Shown one piece after another: positions 37,884-47,061 of a stretch of 64,000 bases of DNA (position 1 is the first letter of the stretch; every line of letters begins with the position of its first letter). The notes below the pieces were generated by a model. It had not been told where the DNA came from, made no database searches, and saw only the letters and a program-made list of their open reading frames with translations. The position numbers were made by a program, and so were the translations under genes. The DNA is from Methylomonas koyamae (lineage in GTDB: Bacteria; Pseudomonadota; Gammaproteobacteria; Methylococcales; Methylomonadaceae): positions 62,001-126,000 of the forward strand of contig NZ_PPPU01000018.1 of assembly GCF_006483455.1 (NCBI RefSeq), given 5' to 3'.

Positions 37884-39908
37884 ATGAGCAGAGACGACTG
37901 TGCAGTGCCTAGCGCTAGGCCCACCATTTTGGTTGTAGACGATTTACCCGAAAACATCCACGGTCTCCTCGAAGCGTTGAAAGACGACTACAGTATTCTG
38001 GTTGCGACCGACGGCCCCAAAGCGGTGGAGTTGGCACAAGGGCCGACGCCGCCGGATCTGGTACTACTGGACGTCAAAATGCCCGGAATGGACGGCTACG
38101 AAGTGTGCAAGTGGCTGAAAAGCAGTCCCAAGACCTGCAACATTCCGATCCTGTTCGTGACGATCGTCGACGCATCCGGCGAAAAAATTCGCGGTTTTTC
38201 GTTGGGTGCCGCCGATTTCATCACCAAGCCGTTCGATATCGACGAGGTCCGCGCCAGAGTCAAAACCCACCTCGAACTCGGCCGTCTGCGCAAGGTGTTG
38301 GAAGGCCGCGTCGAGCGGCTAAACGAATACAAGCACGCCGCTGACGTCTCCAATATCGTTTCCAGAACCGATCCGCAAGGCGTGATCACTTACGTCAATG
38401 ATGCCTTCGTCGAAACCTACGGCTACTCGCGCGAGGAGTTGATCGGCAAAACTCACCGGGTGATCGCCGACCCGAGTACGCCTCCCGGCTTGATTCGCGA
38501 GTTATGGAGCACCATCCTGTCCGGCGCCATATGGCGCGGTACTTTTTGCAATTTAAGCAAATCGGGTGAGGAGGTTTACGTCAACAACACCATCGTGCCG
38601 ATTCTGAATGCCGACGGCAGCATTCGCGAATTCATCTCGACCAGCGTTAATGTCACCTACCTGATCAAGCAGGAAGAGCTGATCCGGCAGCAGACCACCG
38701 ATGCGTTGACCGGCTTGCCGAACCGGGTCAAGCTCATGCAGGATTTGGGCAAGGCCTCCAGCCGGGCGATGCTCGGCATGATTAACATCGACCAGTTCAA
38801 AGCGATTAACGATTTCTACGGTTTGTGCAACGGCGACAAAGTCTTGCTCGAAATTGGCGCCCGCTTGCAAAAAATGACGGCGGGGCGTGCCTCGGCCTAC
38901 CGGATCGGCGGCGATTTATTCGCCCTGTTTTCCGAAAAGCAGGGCGACGCGGCCGGCTTCGAAAGCTTGATTGCCACCATACTTAATCAGTTGGAATCGG
39001 TGGCCGTCGATTGCGGCGACGACAAAATCAATATCCGCGTCACAGCCGGCATCTGTTTCGGTCGGGACAACACTTACACTCATGCCGCTTTGGCCTTGGA
39101 GCGGGCGCGGATAGAGCGGCGCGATTATTTGGTCTACACCGACCAGATGGAAATCAAATCGCATTACAAAGACAACATCCGCTGGAGCCAGAAGATCCGG
39201 CGCGCGTTGACCGACGGCCGCATCGTGCCGTTTTTTCAACCGATTGTCGATAATGTCAGCGGACAGGTCTGCAAGCACGAGGCCTTGATGCGGATGATAG
39301 ACGAGGACGGCGAGGTTATCGCGCCGACCTTTTTGCGGGCGGCCAAACTGTCCAGGCAATATGCGGCGTTGACCAAAGCAATCTTCGAACAGGCCGTAGC
39401 CATTTTGGACAAGTGCAGCGGCGAGGTCGCAATCAACTTGACGGTGGAAGACATTCTGGACAGTAACACCGTGGCCTTCATCGACCAAAAACTGTCGCAA
39501 CCCGGTGTCGGTCCGCGGATTGTATTGGAAATTACCGAAACCGAGGGTATCGAAAACTACGAAGAAATACGCCTGTTCGTCGACCGGATGAAAACCTACG
39601 GCTGTAAATTCGCAATCGACGACTTCGGCAGCGGCTACTCCAATTTCGTGCACTTGCTGCGCTTGAAAATCGACTATTTGAAAATAGATGGCTCGATCAT
39701 CATGAGTATCATCGACGATCCGGATTCGGAAACCATTGCTCAAGTTATCGTCGATGCGGCGCGCCGTTTAGGCATGCGTACCGTGGCCGAATACGTCGGC
39801 AGCGCCGACATTCAACTCAAGGCCAAGCAGCTCGGTTTCGATTTTTCCCAGGGCTATTACTTGGGCAAACCGCTGCCCAAGCCCCTATCGGCGCAAGATG
39901 CCGATTAA
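37884..39908 (+). CDS. Response regulator with PAS, degenerate GGDEF and EAL domains
   Basis: A 674-residue protein: receiver domain with D63 in LLDVKMPGMDG (residues about 12-130), PAS (about 145-260), GGDEF (about 275-420) and EAL (about 440-665). The GGDEF signature reads GGDLF at 342-346, losing the catalytic Glu, so cyclase activity is doubtful. The EAL motif is intact (E466-A467-L468), as are IDDFGSGYSNF and the KIDGS lysine, so c-di-GMP hydrolysis is expected. It follows the CheY-like gene by 44 bp. Confidence 0.9.
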   Translation: MSRDDCAVPSARPTILVVDDLPENIHGLLEALKDDYSILVATDGPKAVELAQGPTPPDLVLLDVKMPGMDGYEVCKWLKSSPKTCNIPILFVTIVDASGEKIRGFSLGAADFITKPFDIDEVRARVKTHLELGRLRKVLEGRVERLNEYKHAADVSNIVSRTDPQGVITYVNDAFVETYGYSREELIGKTHRVIADPSTPPGLIRELWSTILSGAIWRGTFCNLSKSGEEVYVNNTIVPILNADGSIREFISTSVNVTYLIKQEELIRQQTTDALTGLPNRVKLMQDLGKASSRAMLGMINIDQFKAINDFYGLCNGDKVLLEIGARLQKMTAGRASAYRIGGDLFALFSEKQGDAAGFESLIATILNQLESVAVDCGDDKINIRVTAGICFGRDNTYTHAALALERARIERRDYLVYTDQMEIKSHYKDNIRWSQKIRRALTDGRIVPFFQPIVDNVSGQVCKHEALMRMIDEDGEVIAPTFLRAAKLSRQYAALTKAIFEQAVAILDKCSGEVAINLTVEDILDSNTVAFIDQKLSQPGVGPRIVLEITETEGIENYEEIRLFVDRMKTYGCKFAIDDFGSGYSNFVHLLRLKIDYLKIDGSIIMSIIDDPDSETIAQVIVDAARRLGMRTVAEYVGSADIQLKAKQLGFDFSQGYYLGKPLPKPLSAQDAD

Positions 39909-39964
39909 ACCGCAAACTCTCGGGGCCTGAACGGCGGCTGCGGGCACTCAAACCGGAACAAGGA

Positions 39965-42898
39965 ATGCATCGAAAAACGCCCCGGTTAACCATCGCACTA
40001 GCCTGTTACGGGCTGATCGCTTCGACGGCCAGCCGTGCCGACGTCAGCGCGGCCATGATTCGCGGCCAAGTGCTGTCCGGCGCTGGCATTAGCCCGGCCG
40101 GCGCTCAAATCATCGTCACCAGCTTGCAACGCGGTTTCTCGACCCGCACCTTTTCCCGCGATGACGGCTCCTATGTGCTGATGGCGTTAAAACCCGGCCG
40201 TTACCGGCTTTCGGTGCAGGCACCGGATGGACGGCAGACCTCACAGGAGTTGACCTTACAGGTCGGCCAGACCGCCTTACTCGACATTTCGCTCGATCCG
40301 GAAAGCGCAGCTGCCGCCGGCAATCCGGCCGAACAGAATTCGTCGGAACTGGCGACTTATCTGACGCCGGAGCAAATGCAGCGTTTGCCGCAAGTCAACC
40401 GCAATTTCCTGAATTACGCCGACCTGGCCCCCGGCGTCAATGTCGTCAACGGCGAGGACGGCGCCACCCGGTTGCAGAGCGGCGGACAGCGGCCGGACAG
40501 CGTCAACCTGTTCATCGACGGCGTCAGCCAGAAAAACTACGTGGTGCGAGGCGGCGTGGCCGGCCAGGATTCCAGTAAGGGCAACGTGTTTCCGGAATCG
40601 GCCGTGGCCGAATACAAGGTAATCAGTCAGAACTATAAAGCCGAGTTCGACCAAGTCGCCGCCGCAGCGGTCTCGGTTCAAACCAAATCCGGCGGCAATA
40701 GGTTTCAGGGAGAGGCCTTTTACGACCATACCAACCAGGATTTACGGGCCGCCACCCCCAGCGAACAGCTTACCGGCAAGCGCGATACCGAACAGGCGCA
40801 GTATGGCGTGACCTTGAGCGGACCTATCGTCAAGGACGTGGCGCATTACTTCATGGCTTACGAGCGCAAGGTCAACGACGATTTCGCCAACGTTGCCGCA
40901 GGGGACGGCGGCCCGGTTCCGGCCGCCTATCAGCCCTTGTTGGGCGAATTCAACCGGCCGTTCGAACAAGATCTGTTTTTCGGGAAATTGGATTGGGCGA
41001 TCGGTACCCGGCATTTGATCGAAGCCACATTCAAATTCCGCGACGAGACCGAGTCGTTGGGAATCGGCGGCATCAATACGCAGCCTTATGCGCTGGAAAA
41101 AGGCAACAGCGAGAAACGCCTGGATTTCAAATACCAGTACCGGGCCGAACATTGGGTCAACGAAGCCCGTTTTACCTACGAAGACGCCAATTGGCAGCAA
41201 ACGCCGGCGGAAAACTCGCCGGGCATAGTGCTGCAACGCTTAGACGGCAGCCTGCTGGCAAATACCTTGTCCAGCCGCGCCGTGCTGAATGCCGGCGGCT
41301 CCACCAACTATCAGCAGAAGGGCCAGATCGGACCAGGCTTGCAAGACGATTTGACCTTTAGCAACTTACACTGGTACGGCGACCACGTCGCCAAACTCGG
41401 CGTCAAACTGAAACAGATCGAACTCAGCGCGCTGGAACGCGATCCGTATCACCCGCAGTTCAGTTTTAACCTGAACAACCCGGCCGGCAATCCTTACCGG
41501 GTGCGCTGGGCGTCGGCGCTGGCCGGCGCCGGCGACGGCAGTACTGCCAGCGACGTTACCCAGTTCGGGGTTTATTTGCAGGACGACTGGCAGGTCGACA
41601 AGCATTTGAGTTTGAATTTGGGCCTGCGCTGGGACTACGAGTACAACCCGGGTTATCTGAATTTCGTGACGCCGGCCGACGTCGCCGGTGCGTTGCGCAA
41701 CTGGAGCAACATTGCGAAAGCCAACGCCGGTTACGACATCGAAAATTTCATCAGCAGCGGCGACAACCGCAGCGCGGACAGCAACAATTTCGCGCCGCGC
41801 CTGGGTTTTGCCTACGACTTGCTGGCCGACCAGCGCCACATTGTGTTCGGCGGCTTTGCCAGGGCCTACGACCGCAATATTTACGACGTTTTGCAACTGG
41901 AACAGACCAAAGGCACTTATCCCGGCTACAGCGTCAATTTTCTGGGCGACCCGAACTACGATTGCGCGGCGGCGGCGGACTGCATTCCCTGGAACCCTGC
42001 GTATCTGAATTACTCGCCGGCACAGTTGACGGCGCTGACCGGCGCCGTTCCGGGGACCAGCCGCGAAATCAATTTAGTCCGCAACAACCTGAAAACCCCG
42101 TTCTCCGACCAATTCAGCCTGGGCATGCGTAACCGGATCGGCGACTGGTTCGCCGAAATCGCGTTCTCGCACGTGGTCAGCTACAACGGTCTGGTCGGGC
42201 TGTTGGGCGGTCGCAATGCCGACGGCAGCTTTTTCGCGCCGGGATCGGCTTTCGGCGGCACTTTTCAGGCATTGCCGGGCTTCGGCCAAGTGATATTGTT
42301 CGATAACGGGGTGCAGACCAAAACCAATTCGATCTTTCTGAAAGCCGAAAAGCCCTACCGCAAGGACAGCGGCTGGGGCATGACCTTTGCCTATACCTTT
42401 ACCGATTCGGAAGAGAATAAACCGCAGTCCTTTGTCGACAACAGCAGTTATCTGTTCGAGTATCCCAATACCCACGGCATCGGCTGGCTGGACACTGCCG
42501 GGGTGCGCAAACATAAAATCGTCGCCAGCGGCAGTGTGGATTTGCCGTGGGATTTGATATTCTCCACCAAGTTAACCTTGGCCACCCCCGAGACCCGTTC
42601 CGGCATCAATTGCACCGGCGGCGGTTGCCGATTCGATACTTTCACGCCGCGCGGCGAGGACTTTATTTTTCCGGGCAATTGGTGGGGCTACCGCCAGGTC
42701 GATGTGGCGTTGATCAAAAGTTTCGATACCCCGCGCGACACCCGGATGAAGTTGCGACTGGACGTTTTGAATCTGTTCGATTTCAAAAACTATGCGGCGT
42801 TTAACTCGGATTTCGCTTCGGCCAATTTCGGCTCGCCGCTGGGTACCTTGGCCGGCCCCGGCTTAACGCTGAAACTGACTGCGCGGTTGGAGTTTTGA
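39965..42898 (+). CDS. TonB-dependent receptor with N-terminal carboxypeptidase-like domain
   Basis: A 977-residue outer-membrane protein. Residues 1-26 are a signal peptide, about 30-118 a carboxypeptidase-regulatory-like beta sandwich (IRGQVLSGAGISPAGAQI, DGSYVLMALKPGRYRLSV), then a plug (about 140-250) and a beta barrel ending in the C-terminal aromatic TARLEF. The Oar-like layout suggests uptake of, or signalling by, a peptide or glycan; the ligand is unknown. It sits within the signalling operon and its stop TGA overlaps the ATG of the YfiR-like gene. Confidence 0.9.
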   Translation: MHRKTPRLTIALACYGLIASTASRADVSAAMIRGQVLSGAGISPAGAQIIVTSLQRGFSTRTFSRDDGSYVLMALKPGRYRLSVQAPDGRQTSQELTLQVGQTALLDISLDPESAAAAGNPAEQNSSELATYLTPEQMQRLPQVNRNFLNYADLAPGVNVVNGEDGATRLQSGGQRPDSVNLFIDGVSQKNYVVRGGVAGQDSSKGNVFPESAVAEYKVISQNYKAEFDQVAAAAVSVQTKSGGNRFQGEAFYDHTNQDLRAATPSEQLTGKRDTEQAQYGVTLSGPIVKDVAHYFMAYERKVNDDFANVAAGDGGPVPAAYQPLLGEFNRPFEQDLFFGKLDWAIGTRHLIEATFKFRDETESLGIGGINTQPYALEKGNSEKRLDFKYQYRAEHWVNEARFTYEDANWQQTPAENSPGIVLQRLDGSLLANTLSSRAVLNAGGSTNYQQKGQIGPGLQDDLTFSNLHWYGDHVAKLGVKLKQIELSALERDPYHPQFSFNLNNPAGNPYRVRWASALAGAGDGSTASDVTQFGVYLQDDWQVDKHLSLNLGLRWDYEYNPGYLNFVTPADVAGALRNWSNIAKANAGYDIENFISSGDNRSADSNNFAPRLGFAYDLLADQRHIVFGGFARAYDRNIYDVLQLEQTKGTYPGYSVNFLGDPNYDCAAAADCIPWNPAYLNYSPAQLTALTGAVPGTSREINLVRNNLKTPFSDQFSLGMRNRIGDWFAEIAFSHVVSYNGLVGLLGGRNADGSFFAPGSAFGGTFQALPGFGQVILFDNGVQTKTNSIFLKAEKPYRKDSGWGMTFAYTFTDSEENKPQSFVDNSSYLFEYPNTHGIGWLDTAGVRKHKIVASGSVDLPWDLIFSTKLTLATPETRSGINCTGGGCRFDTFTPRGEDFIFPGNWWGYRQVDVALIKSFDTPRDTRMKLRLDVLNLFDFKNYAAFNSDFASANFGSPLGTLAGPGLTLKLTARLEF

Positions 42899-43434
42899 TG
42901 TCCGGTTTCGCTTCGATAACTGCGCGATACGGCAGCCGGGCGGCGCGAGTGTTGGGTTTGGCACTCGGCTTCGCCACCCTGACCGGCTTTGCCGACGAAT
43001 TGGCCGAGGTCCGGACCAAGGCAAATTACCTGTATAACTTCACCAAGTTTGTCGAGTGGCCGGCATCGGCCGGCGATGCGTTGCATATTTGCGTGGTCGG
43101 TTCGGAAGCGGTCGTCAATGTCTTGAGCGATTTGGCCAGCCGCGATACCAAAGGCCGCCTGCTGCAAATCTGGTCGGGAGTCGACGATCCGCACGTGTGC
43201 CAGATCTTGTACGTCGAGCGCACGGTTGCGGAATTGCCGGCACTGATGCGCGAGGTTGGCGGCAATCCGGTGTTGACGGTCAGCGATGCCGACGGTTTTG
43301 CGGAGCGAGGCGGTGCCATCGGTTTTTACCATGAGAACGGGCAAGTCAAGCTCAGCGTCAATCCGGATGCTGCCCAAAAAGCCCAATTGAAAATCAACGC
43401 TATGCTGATGGAAATAGCCCGTATTGTCCGCTGA
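42898..43434 (+). CDS. YfiR-family periplasmic protein
   Basis: A 178-residue secreted protein. A signal peptide occupies about residues 1-32, followed by the YfiR-like core: VRTKANYLYNFTKFVEWP, ICVVGSE, then GNPVLTVSDADGFAERGGAIGFYHENGQVKL, which I quote here only by its ends. Cysteines in LHICVVG and HVCQILY could form a redox-sensitive disulfide as in YfiR. YfiR of Pseudomonas represses the CHASE8-containing cyclase YfiN; here the next gene, 19 bp away, is a CHASE8-like histidine kinase. Confidence 0.88.
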   Translation: MSGFASITARYGSRAARVLGLALGFATLTGFADELAEVRTKANYLYNFTKFVEWPASAGDALHICVVGSEAVVNVLSDLASRDTKGRLLQIWSGVDDPHVCQILYVERTVAELPALMREVGGNPVLTVSDADGFAERGGAIGFYHENGQVKLSVNPDAAQKAQLKINAMLMEIARIVR

Positions 43435-43453
43435 TGAGCGCGAGAATCTTGCC

Positions 43454-46400
43454 ATGACCGATATCAAACGCGATATGAACATCAAGACCAAATTGGTGCT
43501 AATCATGTTGGCTACCAGTTGCGTGGCGTTAGTGCTGGCCGGAGCCGGCTTCATCGCTTACGAACATATCCGCGTCAAATCCGATATGGACCGCGATATA
43601 CAATCCCTGGCACGGATTGTCGCCAACCGCAGCACGGTGGCGCTGACTTTCAACGACAGCGCTGTCGCCTCCGGCACCCTGGCCGCGCTCAGCGTAAAAA
43701 GCAGCATTGTCTCCGCCTGCATTTACGATCAGAGCGATCATTTGTTTGCCGAATACCGTCGCGACGAGGCGTGCCCGCCGCTGTATCCGGGGCTGCTGGG
43801 CGACGACGGCGTCGTGGTATACGACCGCTACAGCAATGTCGGCGAAGACATCGTCTGGGACGGCCGGACGCTCGGTAAAGTCTGGATCAAAGCCAGCCTG
43901 GACGAACTGATCGGCTTGTGGCGCAAGTTTCTATTGGCGGCTGCGGCGATCATCGCTTTGTCGGCGACCATCGCCCTGATACTGGCGTCCCGCTTGCAAC
44001 GGGTGGTTTCGGAACCGTTGATGCGACTGAAAAAAACGGTCGAAACCATCAACAGCGAAAAAAACTATACGCTGCGTGCGGCGGTGGACAGCGACGACGA
44101 ATTCGGTGCCTTGAACCGCGCATTCAACACCATGATCGCCACCATCGAGGCGCGCGACCGGGAGCTACTGGCCGCCAACCGCCAGTTGGCCGACAACGAA
44201 AAACAACTGGCCGGTATCAACGAAGCGCTGGAAGAACGGGTCGCGGCGCGCACCGCCGAACTGGCCGACACCAACGCCAAATTGGCGCACAACAGCGTGA
44301 TGCTGGCCACGGTCCTGGACAGCATGTCGCAGGGACTGATCGCGTTCGATGCCGATCTGAAATTACTGGTATGGAATAGCAAACTCAGCGAAGTGCGCGG
44401 TTATCCGGCGGCGATGTTGCAGGCCGGGCGGGACTACGCCGAGTTTGTCCGCTTCGATTCGGCGGACGCAGCCTTGCGCTTCGAAAATCCCGACGGCGCC
44501 TTGGGCGAGTTTTTCCATGAGGTCAGGCACTTCCGGCCGCACCGCTTCACCGGTACCCGGCTGGACGGCCGGGTGATCGAAATTGCCGGCGGTCCGATAG
44601 CGGACGGCGGCTTTGTCAGTACCTACGAAGACGTCACCTTGCGAATCCAGGCAGAGGCCGCGTTGAAGGAGGCCCGCGACGCCGCCGAATCGGCGACTCA
44701 AACCAAAAGCCAGTTTCTGGCCAACATGTCGCACGAGATCCGCACCCCGATGAATGGCGTCCTGGGCATGCTGCATTTGGCGCTACAAACCGATTTGAAT
44801 GCGTCGCAACGCAATTATTTAGCCAAGGCGCATAGCTCGGCTCGGGCGCTGTTGGGCATTTTGAACGACATTCTGGACTTCTCGAAGATCGAGGCCGGCA
44901 AGATGGTGCTGGAATGTATCGAATTCCGCTTCGATAGTGTGGTGGAGCAACTGGCCGACATGATCGGTTATCAAGCCGGCCTGAAAGGCATCGAGTTTTT
45001 GATTCGGCACGACCCGCAAATCCCGCCGGTGCTGGTTGGCGACCCGTTGCGCTTTGGTCAGATTTTGACCAACCTCTGCGGCAATGCCCTGAAATTCACC
45101 GACGCCGGCGAATTGGAATTGGCGTTTTACTGTACGGCCAAGACCGAAGAAACCCTAGACTTGCGGATTTCGGTGCGCGATACCGGCATCGGCATGTCTG
45201 CCGCCGACAAAGACAAACTATTCAAGGAGTTTACCCAAGCCGACCAAGGCACCAGCCGCCGTTTTGGCGGCACCGGCCTGGGTTTGGCTATTTGCAAAAC
45301 CCTGGTGGAAATGATGCACGGCCGGATTTGGATCGAACATTCGGAGCCGGGCCGAGGCACCACCTTCTGTTTTACCGTGCGAATGGGCGTGGCCGGCGAA
45401 ACGCTGGCCCGCCAGCAGGCAATGGAACGCAGCATCGGTGCATTGTTGGCGGACGTCCGGGTCTTGGTCGTCGACGACAATGCCGCCTCCCGCGAAATCA
45501 TCTCCGACATGCTGCGGCCGTTTCATTTGCGGATCGATTGCGCCGCCAGCGCCGCTGCCGCGCTGAATCGGATCCATCAAGCCGGCGCCGAACCTTACGA
45601 CGTGGTATTGATGGACTGGAAAATGCCCGGCATGAACGGCGACGAAGCCATCCGCCGGATTCGGTCGGATACCGATTTGGCTCAGCAACCGAAAGTGATC
45701 ATGGTCACAGCCTACGGCAGCGAAGACGTGATGCATGCCGCCGGCCGCGCCGGTATCGACGGCTTTTTGGTCAAGCCGGTATCGCCGTCATCGCTGCTGG
45801 ACGCGATTTTATCGGCATTGGGCCGCGGCCGGGTGCAAGCCATGGCCGACAAGTTCAAACAGCTTGGAACCGGGGCCGCCGGCGATGCCCGTCAGTTGCA
45901 GGGCATTCGCCTGCTGTTGGTCGAAGACAACGAAATCAACCGCGAATTCGCCTCGGAATTGTTGCGCAGCCACGCCATGCAAGTCGATGAAGCGGTGAAC
46001 GGGGAAGAGGCGGTGATCATGGTGCAGCAGCAGAACTACGATGCGGTATTGATGGACATTCAGATGCCGGTGCTGGACGGCTTGCAGGCCAGCCGCCGAA
46101 TTCGGGATCTGGCGGAATTGACCGGAGACCGGCGTTACGCCAAAGTCCCTATCATTGCAATGACAGCCCATGCGATGGCGCGCGATGTGGAAAAAAGCTT
46201 GGAGGCCGGAATGAACGACCACATAACCAAACCGATCGACCCGGAGCGGCTGCTGTCTGCGCTGGCAACCTGGGTGGAGTTGCCGCAACGCGTCGCCGTC
46301 GGCAGCGAAATTCCGGCAGCGGAACTCCCGGCCGATTTGGCGGCCTTGGCGGCAGTAGACGCTGCCCAGGGCATACGCCGCATCGGCGGTAACGCCGACG

Positions 46401-46936
46401 CCTATCGTAAACAACTACATCGTTTTGCCGCGCACTATTCCGGTACGGTAGCCGAAATTCGCGGCCTGATCGACGCCGACCAATTGAAAGCCGCCGAAGA
46501 ACGTTGTCACGCCCTGAAAGGCGTCAGCGGCAATCTGGCCGCAGCGGCCTTGTTCGACGCGGCCGCCGAAATCGACAAGCAATTGAAACAACACCAGCGC
46601 CCAGACTTGGCAGAACTGCAACGCATGGAAACCTTGCTGGCCGATTTGCTGGCGGAAATTGCCAAGCTCGCGGCAACCGGCACTGCCGGCCCGGTGGCGG
46701 ACAGCTGCGCAGCCACACCGCCGGCCGATGTTGCTGCGGTATTGGAAAAGCTGGCGCACGCCTTGGAACACGATCTGGGCGCAGCGGAAGATTTGATGGA
46801 ACAACTACGCCGCAGCCTGACCGACAACCGCTACCGCGATGCGGTCGCCGAAATCGGCAATAAACTGGACCGATTCGCAATCGACGACGCCCAAATCCAA
46901 TTGGCCGAATTGCGCCTGCTGATAGGGCAGGGCTAG
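43454..46936 (+). CDS. Hybrid sensor histidine kinase with CHASE8-like sensor, two receivers and HPt
   Basis: An 1160-residue kinase from ATG 43454. Transmembrane helices at about 12-35 and 155-176 flank a periplasmic CHASE8-like sensor (IVANRSTVALTFND). A HAMP domain, coiled coil and PAS domain lead to HisKA with H427 in MSHEIRTPMNG and a HATPase (GTGLGLAICKTLVE). Receivers carry D721 and D868, and an HPt domain has H1019 in CHALKGVSGN. The full phosphorelay is in one chain. It should signal to the receivers at the start of the same operon. Confidence 0.93.
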   Translation: MTDIKRDMNIKTKLVLIMLATSCVALVLAGAGFIAYEHIRVKSDMDRDIQSLARIVANRSTVALTFNDSAVASGTLAALSVKSSIVSACIYDQSDHLFAEYRRDEACPPLYPGLLGDDGVVVYDRYSNVGEDIVWDGRTLGKVWIKASLDELIGLWRKFLLAAAAIIALSATIALILASRLQRVVSEPLMRLKKTVETINSEKNYTLRAAVDSDDEFGALNRAFNTMIATIEARDRELLAANRQLADNEKQLAGINEALEERVAARTAELADTNAKLAHNSVMLATVLDSMSQGLIAFDADLKLLVWNSKLSEVRGYPAAMLQAGRDYAEFVRFDSADAALRFENPDGALGEFFHEVRHFRPHRFTGTRLDGRVIEIAGGPIADGGFVSTYEDVTLRIQAEAALKEARDAAESATQTKSQFLANMSHEIRTPMNGVLGMLHLALQTDLNASQRNYLAKAHSSARALLGILNDILDFSKIEAGKMVLECIEFRFDSVVEQLADMIGYQAGLKGIEFLIRHDPQIPPVLVGDPLRFGQILTNLCGNALKFTDAGELELAFYCTAKTEETLDLRISVRDTGIGMSAADKDKLFKEFTQADQGTSRRFGGTGLGLAICKTLVEMMHGRIWIEHSEPGRGTTFCFTVRMGVAGETLARQQAMERSIGALLADVRVLVVDDNAASREIISDMLRPFHLRIDCAASAAAALNRIHQAGAEPYDVVLMDWKMPGMNGDEAIRRIRSDTDLAQQPKVIMVTAYGSEDVMHAAGRAGIDGFLVKPVSPSSLLDAILSALGRGRVQAMADKFKQLGTGAAGDARQLQGIRLLLVEDNEINREFASELLRSHAMQVDEAVNGEEAVIMVQQQNYDAVLMDIQMPVLDGLQASRRIRDLAELTGDRRYAKVPIIAMTAHAMARDVEKSLEAGMNDHITKPIDPERLLSALATWVELPQRVAVGSEIPAAELPADLAALAAVDAAQGIRRIGGNADAYRKQLHRFAAHYSGTVAEIRGLIDADQLKAAEERCHALKGVSGNLAAAALFDAAAEIDKQLKQHQRPDLAELQRMETLLADLLAEIAKLAATGTAGPVADSCAATPPADVAAVLEKLAHALEHDLGAAEDLMEQLRRSLTDNRYRDAVAEIGNKLDRFAIDDAQIQLAELRLLIGQG

Positions 46937-47025
46937 CCGTCTATTCCGCTGGGGTAGGCAAGATGAAACCGTGTCGCCGAAATCGCTAGCCCGCTTGCAG
47001 GTTTGCATCCCCTTTAAATCGAAAT

Positions 47026-47061
47026 GTTTCAATGAGGCCCCGGCGGGAGGCCGGGGAATGC
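47026..47061 (-). CRISPR. Single surviving CRISPR repeat (type I-G/I-U)
   Basis: A 36-bp element that on the minus strand starts GCATTCCCCGG, has a 7-bp GC palindrome (CCCCGGC/GCCGGGG on the plus strand) and ends CCTCATTGAAAC, the canonical 3' end (ATTGAAAC) of many repeats. It lies directly at the broken end of a cas4-cas1 gene, where the array should be. No second copy is present in the window, so this is an array remnant. Length, palindrome and 3' end support the call; proof needs comparison with intact relatives. Confidence 0.72.

Noticed and set aside
46937-47025. Possible further repeats and a spacer between the kinase gene and the surviving repeat
   Set aside because: No second copy of the repeat or its palindrome is present; the 89 bp could contain one old spacer but nothing delimits it.
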